A stretch of DNA of 64,000 bases from assembly GCA_934085595.1 (NCBI GenBank), contig CAKOHK010000007.1, positions 1-64,000 on the forward strand, read 5' to 3'. This DNA comes from an uncultured Bacilli bacterium. GTDB lineage: Bacteria; Bacillota_I; Bacilli_A; RF39; UBA660. Position numbers and translations under genes: made by a program. Positions 7,546 through 13,816 of the stretch are shown in pieces. Each line of letters begins with the position of its first letter. Positions within the stretch are counted from its first letter, which is position 1. The notes below the pieces were generated by a model that worked only from the letters and a program-made list of their open reading frames with translations, had not been told where the DNA came from and did no database searches.

Positions 7546-8219
7546 TCAATATACTATTAATAATTTTTCTTCCATTAGTAGTTTGATAATACTTGTTTTT
7601 CTAGCTACTTTTTTGATTATTCCGTGAACTTTTAATTTAGATAGTAACCGAGTGAGTTTATTAATATCTTTCTTGGTTATTTCTTTAGAAAAATATTTTT
7701 CTCTAATTAATTTGTCTGAAAAACCATTAATAAATACTCACCAGAAGATATAATTGCAAATAACTTTAAAGTATCTTTTTCTAAAATATTAAAACCTGTG
7801 TACTTTCTATCATTAACTTCAATTGAAGAAGAAATTTTGTTGATTTCAGAAATGGGTACCTCATCAATATTAATATCAGGTAATGCTTCAATATATCTTT
7901 TGGTTATAGATTTACTTATTTCAACATATCTATATAAATTAGATATACTTTTATCCATAGGAACCCAAACTTTTTCTTTCTCAATAGATTTATGTTCTAT
8001 AATTCTTTCTTTTTCTTTTAAAATTTTAAAGTCTTTAGGATTATTGATAGTAACTTCAATTCTTAAATTGTTTCCTTTATCATACATTTTAATCTGATTA
8101 TTATTAATTTTAAATTTTATTCGGTAACCTTGATACCTGTGTCTTAAATCAGAAACAATTTCTCTTTTAGAAAACATATGAATTCTAGATACATTTCTAC
8201 CAAAAAAAGAGTAAATGTC
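7546..8219 (-). pseudogene. Truncated, frameshifted uncharacterised protein (C-terminal part)
   Basis: The main frame (8177 down to 7707) reads SDLRHRYQGYRIKFKINNNQ, IKMYDKGNNLRIEVTINNP and ISKSITKRYIEALPDI. It then shifts frame at about 7740 (SSGEY) into NGFSDKLIREKYFSKE, INKLTRLLSKLKVHGIIKKV and a TGA at 7546. This order (IKMYDK, INNP, then a winged-helix-like KVTRLL...HGLIKK end) resembles the C-terminal half of a family of uncharacterised proteins of roughly 400 aa that I cannot name. The N-terminal half is missing. The open frame ends near 8219, about 40 bp before repeat copy 2. Confidence 0.6.
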
Positions 8220-8235
8220 TGTAGTTACAAAGGTT

Positions 8236-8252
8236 TAAATGGTAACCATTTA
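8236..8252. repeat. 17-bp palindrome at the repeat border
   Basis: TAAATGGT-A-ACCATTTA is a perfect inverted repeat. It lies between the truncated minus-strand gene and the start of repeat copy 2. A recombination or insertion junction is possible but unproven. Confidence 0.55.
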
Positions 8253-8284
8253 TAATCATTCTGTCAAAAGTTTCTAAAATACCA

Positions 8285-8312
8285 TTGATTTTTCTTTATT
8301 TTGTTCTATTAA
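8285..8312 (+). promoter_or_regulatory. Promoter of structured RNA, copy 2
   Basis: TTGATT, a 16-bp spacer and TATTAA, with start expected at about 8320. Confidence 0.6.
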
Positions 8313-8319
8313 ATTCGTT

Positions 8320-8510
8320 GCAAACCTCCCTGAGTAGTTATACATATTGTAAACATGGAGCAAAAGAGTATTCTTGAGGTTCCGATATTTAGTAGCATAG
8401 ACTACATTACGGCATAGACCGTTTTAAATTAAATTTGATTGTGCGATAGAGCACGTAACAGTTATTATACTGTTTTGGCAAACTATTTCAAGTGGAGGTT
8501 TGCTTTTTTT
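8320..8510 (+). ncRNA. Candidate structured small RNA, copy 2 (191 nt)
   Basis: GCAAACCTCC (8320-8329) pairs perfectly with GGAGGTTTGC (8494-8503), followed by seven T. The hairpins with loops CATAGA (8392-8405), CATAGA (8409-8422), GATAGA (8441-8454) and TATTAT (8457-8474) are identical to copy 1. The perfect closing stem supports an enclosed multi-hairpin fold. The family is unknown to me. Confidence 0.62.
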
Positions 8511-8540
8511 GTGAAAAATTGGAAACTTTTGATGGTTAGG

Positions 8541-8569
8541 TTGCAGACACAGTCTGCCGTTGGTATAAT
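8541..8569 (+). promoter_or_regulatory. Promoter downstream of RNA copy 2
   Basis: TTGCAG, a 17-bp spacer and TATAAT. It would transcribe the 55-aa ORF and the ASCH gene. Confidence 0.55.
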
Positions 8570-8584
8570 TATATATGAAAGATG

Positions 8585-8752
8585 ATGATTATTTTGAATT
8601 ATGAAATAACTAATGATAACGATATGAATGAGGATTGTGTATTTGCTTATAATGAAATAGAAAAGAAGTTTTATAATAAAAAATTATCATGCAAGAATGG
8701 AAACAATGATAAAGAAAATATAATAAAAGGAAGTGAAAAATATGAAACATGA
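8585..8752 (+). CDS. Small hypothetical ORF overlapping the ASCH gene
   Basis: A 55-codon frame begins MIILNYEITNDNDMNED and is acidic and Lys/Asn-rich. It starts about 10 nt after the predicted transcription start, has only a weak GAAAG before it, and overlaps the first codons of the ASCH gene at 8742. It could be a translated leader coupled to that gene or a fortuitous open frame. No family is recognised. Confidence 0.25.
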   Translation: MIILNYEITNDNDMNEDCVFAYNEIEKKFYNKKLSCKNGNNDKENIIKGSEKYET

Positions 8753-9077
8753 AATGAATTTAAATAATGAACCGTTCGAGAGAATAAAAAATGGAACAAA
8801 AACTATAGAGTTGAGATTAAACGATGAAAAAAGACAATTATTAAAAATTAAGGATTTAATAGAGTTTATTAACAGAAGTAACAATGAAAGAATGTTAGTA
8901 GAAATTGAAAACTTATATTATTATCCAACATTTGAAGAATTATATAAAAATTTTGATAAAGTAGCTATGGGTTACGATGAAGATGATATAGCCGATCCAA
9001 AGGATATGGAAGAATATTATTCGCCTGAAAAGCAATCCAAATATGGTGTATTGGCTATTAAAATTAAAAAAATATAA
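8742..9077 (+). CDS. ASCH-domain protein
   Basis: This 111-aa protein is a single ASCH domain of the short bacterial type. It has the typical opening MNLNNEPFERIKNGTKTIE with a conserved RLND, and FEELYKNFDK, MGYDEDD and KYGVLAIKIK later on. ASCH proteins share the PUA-like fold. They are thought to bind RNA, and some relatives hydrolyse N4-acetylcytidine, but activity here is not shown. The ATG at 8742 is preferred over the upstream GTG (8733) because AAAAGGA lies about 10 nt before it. It is transcribed from the promoter at the edge of repeat copy 2. Confidence 0.85.
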   Translation: MKHEMNLNNEPFERIKNGTKTIELRLNDEKRQLLKIKDLIEFINRSNNERMLVEIENLYYYPTFEELYKNFDKVAMGYDEDDIADPKDMEEYYSPEKQSKYGVLAIKIKKI

Positions 9078-9173
9078 TCAGTGTTGTGAAAAGTAATAGA
9101 ATAATTATTTATTAAAAAAGGCTTAAACATTATAAACTATCATATGTAAACTTTACGCTAAATGATATATGTA

Positions 9174-9202
9174 TTGACAAAATATGTGTTACAATTTAAA
9201 TA
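9174..9202 (+). promoter_or_regulatory. Promoter of the coiled-coil protein gene
   Basis: Consensus TTGACA, a 17-bp spacer and TAAATA, about 28 nt upstream of the start codon. Confidence 0.65.
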
Positions 9203-9230
9203 AGAATATAGAAAAGAGGTTATATAATTA

Positions 9231-10604
9231 ATGTCGATGAATTTAGAAAGCCGTAGAGTTAGAGAAAGTAGAGAAACAGCAGAAGAATTTAAAGATCTAA
9301 ACAGTGTAAAAGATTTAAAGAAATCAATAGAATCTTTACTAGGACATGATATAGACCAAGAATGGATTAAAGAAAATGAAGGCAAAGAATTTTCCTTTTC
9401 ACCAAGAAGCACCAAAGAAAATACAGAAAAAAGCAATCTTAAAGCGGAATTAGAAAGCATGAAACGACTAATGAATTCATTGCCAAAAAAGGATATAGAC
9501 CAACAAGAGATTCAAAAATTACAAGATATTTATATGCAAATAGACGAACCCGAAAAACTTGAAAATAAGAAAATAGAATCTTTTGATACGCAAGAATCAG
9601 ATAAAAATAAAGATTTCGAATCAGGCGAAGTACAGCCAGAAGCAGTAAATGCTCAGCAAACTATCAGTGAAGGTAATGGAAATGATTTACATGACCCAGA
9701 ACCAATTACAAGTTCACCATCAATAGAAACTGTCAAACCAGTTATAGAAGAAATGGAAACAAGAGCTATAATTGATGATAATAGTGCACTAATTGAAGAA
9801 CTAGGTCATAAAATTGATAAGAAATATAAACGATTAATTGCAGAATTATCTAATTTATATAGTAACGAAGTGCTTGATCAAGAAGCAAATAATATTATGA
9901 GCGATTTACAAAGTTTAATAGATATTAAAGACAGATCTTTAGAGGAACTGAAAAGAGTTGATGCTACTCTAAATAATATAATTACTAGATTTGTTAAATT
10001 ATCACAAAAAGCACAAGAGGCTAAAGCATCAGCAGATTTTCATGTTAATCAGCAAATAGCACAAATGAGAAAGTTAGAGGATTATCAAATACATTTACAA
10101 AAAAATTATGGTAAATATTGGTTTAATGAAATGACTAGTCATGAAAAAGAAACATATATTGAATTATATGCCTCTGCTCATGAAGTATCAAGAGAATCTG
10201 TTGAAAAACAAATTACAGATTCGATAAGAAAAGCTAATAGTGAAATAACTGAAGAAAAAAAGCAAAGAGAACAACAGCAAGCAAGTAATGCAACAACACA
10301 GATAGAGCCGAAAGAGCAGCCGTTTAAAGGCGAATATGAAAATGTAATTAATTATAATATTAGATACGGAGTTAACGCATTAAAACAAATACATGCAATT
10401 TTAACTCGTCCTAGCAATGAACCAGTAACATCACAACATGTTGATGAGTTCAAATATTTTTATAGCACTTTATCAAAATTAAGTAAAATTAAACCGAACA
10501 ATTCAGAAGAAGAACAGCAAAAACTTAATCAATCATATGAAATAACCGAGAAAATAGATCAACTTTTAAATTCTTTAAATGATGAATCAGAAATGAGTAT
10601 GTGA
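9231..10604 (+). CDS. Large Glu/Lys/Gln-rich coiled-coil protein of unknown function
   Basis: I do not recognise this 457-aa protein. It has no signal peptide or membrane segment. An acidic N-terminal part (residues 1-180) looks disordered. The central part (about 185-350) is strongly helical, with repeated Leu/Ile heptads and an alanine-rich stretch (QKAQEAKASADFHVNQQIAQ). A more compact motif YGKYWFNEMTSHEKETY lies near 295-315, and the C-terminal 90 residues are again helical. AGAGGT lies 10-12 nt before the ATG, and a strong promoter is upstream. The gene ends with TGA and is followed by a terminator, so it is monocistronic. A scaffold role is possible but unsupported. Confidence 0.7.
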   Translation: MSMNLESRRVRESRETAEEFKDLNSVKDLKKSIESLLGHDIDQEWIKENEGKEFSFSPRSTKENTEKSNLKAELESMKRLMNSLPKKDIDQQEIQKLQDIYMQIDEPEKLENKKIESFDTQESDKNKDFESGEVQPEAVNAQQTISEGNGNDLHDPEPITSSPSIETVKPVIEEMETRAIIDDNSALIEELGHKIDKKYKRLIAELSNLYSNEVLDQEANNIMSDLQSLIDIKDRSLEELKRVDATLNNIITRFVKLSQKAQEAKASADFHVNQQIAQMRKLEDYQIHLQKNYGKYWFNEMTSHEKETYIELYASAHEVSRESVEKQITDSIRKANSEITEEKKQREQQQASNATTQIEPKEQPFKGEYENVINYNIRYGVNALKQIHAILTRPSNEPVTSQHVDEFKYFYSTLSKLSKIKPNNSEEEQQKLNQSYEITEKIDQLLNSLNDESEMSM

Positions 10605-10641
10605 TATTTAAATATGCACTAAAAACTATAAGCTAAATGAT

Positions 10642-10676
10642 AAATAGAATGCGTTTTAAAAATGTATTCTATTTTC
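10642..10676 (+). terminator. Intrinsic terminator
   Basis: AAATAGAATGC pairs with GTATTCTATTT around a poly-A/T loop, followed by a short T-run. Confidence 0.65.
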
Positions 10677-10756
10677 ACATACAAATAAAAAATAGTATAA
10701 GAAACATTAATATTTCTATAATAAGCACACTTATAGTAAAAAGCACTATAAATATA

Positions 10757-10783
10757 TTGATATTTAACGATTTATGGTATAAT
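10757..10783 (+). promoter_or_regulatory. Promoter of the PLC-like / NrtR-like pair
   Basis: TTGATA, a 15-bp spacer and TATAAT. The box lies inside the longer open frame starting at 10637, which rules out that start and supports 10811. Confidence 0.5.
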
Positions 10784-10810
10784 ATACTATATGTAAGGAG
10801 GGAATATATT

Positions 10811-11392
10811 ATGCCAAATATTGGTGCACATATGGTAGTTGCTAAACTAATTAGTAAATTATTAAACTTAGATAGCGATGATTTCATTAGAGGAAATTTG
10901 CTTCCAGACGTTATAGATGTAAAAAATAGTCATCATAAAATAGTGGATGGTATATATATGGTACCTGATATTGAATACTTTTCTAAAAAATTAGATTTAA
11001 CAAAAGACTTGCAAGTTGGTTATTTAGCACATCTTCTTCTGGATAAACATTTTTTAAATGATTATATAAAAATATTATATCCAAACGAAAATATATTTAA
11101 AGATGGCTATATGTATAAAAACTATGATATAGTAAATGCTCGGCTTGTAAGTAAATTTAAATTAGATATAGAAAAAATAGAGGATATATTATCCAAGTAC
11201 GATTGTAAAATCTTAGAAGAAAAGTTAAAATATAATATAGAATGTTTAAAACAAAAAACGACTGGAACAACAAAATATTTAGACTTTGAGACCTTTTCAG
11301 TGTTTCTTATTGATACTTCATATGTTATAAGTGAGGAGTTGATTAAATATGCAAATAAATATCGTAAGTTGTATATTCGTACTAGACAGTGA
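10811..11392 (+). CDS. Zinc-dependent phospholipase C-like / metal-dependent hydrolase family protein
   Basis: The 193-aa product opens with MPNIGAHMVVAKL, then RGNLLPDVID, SHHK and VGYLAHLLLDKHFL. These His/Asp motifs resemble the zinc-dependent phospholipase C fold (PF00882-like), where they bind metal. There is no signal peptide, so phospholipid cleavage outside the cell is doubtful and the substrate is open. AAGGAGG lies 9 nt before the ATG. Its 3' end overlaps the next gene by 44 nt, which implies a coupled operon with the NrtR-like protein. Confidence 0.6.
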   Translation: MPNIGAHMVVAKLISKLLNLDSDDFIRGNLLPDVIDVKNSHHKIVDGIYMVPDIEYFSKKLDLTKDLQVGYLAHLLLDKHFLNDYIKILYPNENIFKDGYMYKNYDIVNARLVSKFKLDIEKIEDILSKYDCKILEEKLKYNIECLKQKTTGTTKYLDFETFSVFLIDTSYVISEELIKYANKYRKLYIRTRQ

Positions 11393-12062
11393 AAAGAACA
11401 ATAACATTAGAAAAAATGATATAAAAAAATTAAAAGTTATATTAAATGAAAATAATGAATTACCAGCAATCAATATTAACAATAATGAATTAAAAAAACA
11501 AGCCAAGAATAATATTTCAGATATTTTAGGTAGTAATATTTTCCATTTAGAACAAGTATATACAATGGATTATAAAAATAATATAGACATTATTTATTTA
11601 GGAATAACAAATATAACTAATGTTAAAAAATTAAAAGAAGGATATAAACTAATAGATTTTAATATTGAAAATAATAGCAAGATTTTACTTGACAATAAAG
11701 AATATAAATATAAAACAATTGAATTAGAAGAAAATAATAATATTGAATATATTCATGAAATAAAGTCTGATGACATAACAATTAATAGAATTTTAATGGA
11801 TTTATTAATAAGTTATAAAAGAATAAGAAATAATATTGATAGTACTGACATAGTATTTAAGTTTCTGGGAAATTCATTCACTTTAGAAGATGTTAGAATG
11901 GTATATGAACTAATAAAAGACTGCAAAGTGGATAAATCAAATTATAGAAAAAAAATAATTAAATATTGTGAAAAAGTAAATAGTATTATTGATACAAAAA
12001 ATGGCTTTAGACCAAGCCAAAAATATAGATTTAAACCATTAAAAGGTGATATCTGGATTTAA
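11349..12062 (+). CDS. NrtR-like regulator: degenerate Nudix domain plus winged helix
   Basis: This 237-aa protein has the two-domain plan of NrtR. An N-terminal Nudix fold (about 1-140) shows IVSCIFVLDSE, FHLEQVYTMDYKNN and IDIIYLGITN. A C-terminal winged helix (about 170-237) shows NSFTLEDVRMVYELIKDCKV, DKSNYRKKIIKYCEKV and GFRPSQKYRF. NrtR proteins repress NAD or pentose genes and respond to ADP-ribose. The Nudix box is not recognisable: the REXXEE glutamates are missing around residues 36-62, so it should bind but not hydrolyse nucleotide. It overlaps the upstream PLC-like gene, its most likely target or partner. Confidence 0.75.
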   Translation: MQINIVSCIFVLDSEKNNNIRKNDIKKLKVILNENNELPAININNNELKKQAKNNISDILGSNIFHLEQVYTMDYKNNIDIIYLGITNITNVKKLKEGYKLIDFNIENNSKILLDNKEYKYKTIELEENNNIEYIHEIKSDDITINRILMDLLISYKRIRNNIDSTDIVFKFLGNSFTLEDVRMVYELIKDCKVDKSNYRKKIIKYCEKVNSIIDTKNGFRPSQKYRFKPLKGDIWI

Positions 12063-12078
12063 CATTAGCAAAAGCTTT

Positions 12079-12117
12079 AAAATATATTTTATAGAATTAC
12101 ACTATAAAATATATTTT
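12079..12117 (+). terminator. Strong hairpin terminator
   Basis: A perfect 16-bp stem, AAAATATATTTTATAG with CTATAAAATATATTTT around a 7-nt loop, ends in a short T-run. Confidence 0.7.
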
Positions 12118-12212
12118 TAATTTCAAAACACAAAAATATACATCAATTTCAAAATAACTTGAAAAAAAGGAAATCAATAAATTATTAAAAAGTATTAAAT
12201 ATTTCAAACAAT

Positions 12213-12234
12213 AAAAAGAAACCTATTAGGTTTC
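12213..12234 (-). terminator. Terminator of the metallophosphoesterase gene
   Basis: On the minus strand GAAACCT-aat-AGGTTTC is followed by TTTTT. Confidence 0.7.
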
Positions 12235-12246
12235 AAAAAACAGTTC

Positions 12247-13644
12247 TTAAAGCTTAAATCTTCTATTAAACTTTTCTATTTGTGATAATGTATGATAATC
12301 TTTCTTTAATATTAGTTCATCATTAGAAGTTTCCTCTGTGTCTTGAATGTAATTTTCAGAATTTCTTACTTCGTCATTATCTAAGCATCTTGTATTAGGA
12401 AAATTAAATGAAGATTCATTTAGTACTACATCCTGATCTCCGAAATATATTTGCTTTATGATAGAGTTAATGATATATCCTTTAGAAAAACTTACATCTA
12501 GTTCTAAAGCAGTTGGCATTGAATGTATTATATCTGATAAAGATGGAAGTGATACATTTAAAGTACCATTTAACATCTTAGTAGAATAATTATGAGTATG
12601 CCCCATTAGAATAATTGGAGCAGATGAAATACGCATTGTGCCACCTGGTATATAATGAAATAAAAGAATTTGATCATTTTTTAAGTTTATACCAGTATTA
12701 TTATATCCACCAATTATTACATCATGTCTATAGTTGTTGCAGATTTTTATTATATCTACATATGCTTCTTTAAAAGCACTAAAATCATGATCACCAGCAA
12801 CACTAAATGTTAAAATATTAGGATCTTGAGGATAATCTTTAATGAAATGTTCTACTTGCTTATAAGCATTAGACAAAGTTTGAGTACCTCTTGTGAAAGT
12901 ACCATCTATAATATCTCCACCGCATAAAATAATATTGATACCATTTTTAATACAATAATTAAATGCACGATCAATAAGATCAACACGTTCAAGTTTATTT
13001 CCAAAATGTAAATCAGATATTAACAAGAATTTCATTCTATTTTCATTATTCTCAGTAATTATAGTTTTATCTTGAAGAATAATAGACTGTTTTTTTACAG
13101 CAGCTAATGAAGAAATAATCCCGTATTTTATAGAACCATCTGAATAATAAGTTTTGCTATGTCTTATTCCATTATTCTTAAGATTCAATAGTACATTATA
13201 CAATTGACTGGATGTAATATTAAGACTATCGCATATTTGTTGGTTTGTTTTCCCAGATTTTAATAATTTTATTAGTTCTGATGTTTGATCAGAATCATTG
13301 ATTTCTGTTGGTTGTTCAATTATTATATCAGAATCATTGATTTCTGTTGGTTGTTCAATTATTTCATCGTTATCTAAACGATCATCACACATTTTTGCAT
13401 GATTATAAACAAAATATTTTTTTCTTAATCTATTTTTAATTTTAGGCATTATAGATCTGTAATATTTTAAGCTGCATTCTTTATCCCAATTATCTTGTGG
13501 CATAGGATTGTGTAAATCACTACCATTTCTATAAAATACAACTAATATTTCTTCATCTGTCAATTCATGCTTTATTATATCATCTATTTGTTCTTCTGTA
13601 TAATCTGGAAAACATTCATAAATTGTTTTTAGTTTTCTTCCCAT
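12247..13644 (-). CDS. HTH-containing calcineurin-like metallophosphoesterase
   Basis: This 465-aa protein has three parts. An N-terminal region (1-95) is unknown, with many Tyr/Asp/Arg residues. A helix-turn-helix-like segment covers about 122-160 (SGKTNQQICDSLNITSSQLY). A calcineurin-type phosphoesterase spans about 203-400. All metal motifs are present: D211-L-H213, GGDIIDG (D244), GDHD (284-288), H330 and GHTH (348-351). The usual GNHD/E is changed to GDHD. Relatives include nucleases such as SbcD/Mre11 and phosphodiesterases. A 13-aa unit (EQPTEINDSD core) is duplicated at 97-119. It is divergent from the HNH gene, with a consensus promoter. Confidence 0.75.
   Translation of the reverse strand: MGRKLKTIYECFPDYTEEQIDDIIKHELTDEEILVVFYRNGSDLHNPMPQDNWDKECSLKYYRSIMPKIKNRLRKKYFVYNHAKMCDDRLDNDEIIEQPTEINDSDIIIEQPTEINDSDQTSELIKLLKSGKTNQQICDSLNITSSQLYNVLLNLKNNGIRHSKTYYSDGSIKYGIISSLAAVKKQSIILQDKTIITENNENRMKFLLISDLHFGNKLERVDLIDRAFNYCIKNGINIILCGGDIIDGTFTRGTQTLSNAYKQVEHFIKDYPQDPNILTFSVAGDHDFSAFKEAYVDIIKICNNYRHDVIIGGYNNTGINLKNDQILLFHYIPGGTMRISSAPIILMGHTHNYSTKMLNGTLNVSLPSLSDIIHSMPTALELDVSFSKGYIINSIIKQIYFGDQDVVLNESSFNFPNTRCLDNDEVRNSENYIQDTEETSNDELILKKDYHTLSQIEKFNRRFKL
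13288..13365 (-). repeat. 39-bp in-frame tandem duplication
   Basis: Two copies of a 39-bp unit encode EQPTEINDSD-containing 13-aa repeats in the linker of the metallophosphoesterase. It is a recent slippage duplication in a disordered linker. Confidence 0.8.
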
Positions 13645-13670
13645 AAATCCCCCTTAAATAAATCTAGTGT

Positions 13671-13699
13671 ATTATAACACTAAATCATGATTTTGTCAA
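13671..13699 (-). promoter_or_regulatory. Consensus promoter of the metallophosphoesterase gene
   Basis: On the minus strand a perfect TTGACA, a 17-bp spacer and a perfect TATAAT precede an AAGGGGG ribosome site. Confidence 0.8.
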
Positions 13700-13763
13700 A
13701 ATTATATAACTGAATGTGTTAATACATTTTTAAATGTTACCTTAATAGAAAAAATATTATTGA

Positions 13764-13792
13764 TTTACCGGTATCTTTATACGTGATATAAT
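13764..13792 (+). promoter_or_regulatory. Promoter of the HNH gene
   Basis: TTTACC, a 17-bp spacer and TATAAT. It is divergent from the metallophosphoesterase promoter, with about 64 bp between the two -35 boxes. Confidence 0.7.
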
Positions 13793-13816
13793 AGTGTTAT
13801 AAAATCAGGAGGAACT

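Larger units (their letters stand above)
8257..8560. repeat. ~305-bp direct repeat, copy 2
   Basis: Near-identical to 1984-2288. Within the 191-nt RNA there are no length differences. All base changes avoid the four internal hairpins, while the closing stem becomes a perfect 10-bp match in this copy. Confidence 0.95.

Noticed and set aside
1984..8560. The two 305-bp repeats could be insertion sequences at the ends of a composite transposon.
   Set aside because: They contain no transposase or ORF and show no terminal inverted repeats or target duplications that I can see; the internal promoter-RNA-terminator layout explains them better.
8575..8605. A 9-codon leader peptide frame just after the promoter of repeat copy 2.
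   Set aside because: It is too short and lacks a ribosome site; the overlapping 55-codon frame is the better candidate, and even that is weak.
13288..13365. CRISPR-like repeat pair.
   Set aside because: It is an adjacent two-copy tandem duplication inside a coding frame, with no spacers and no cas genes.
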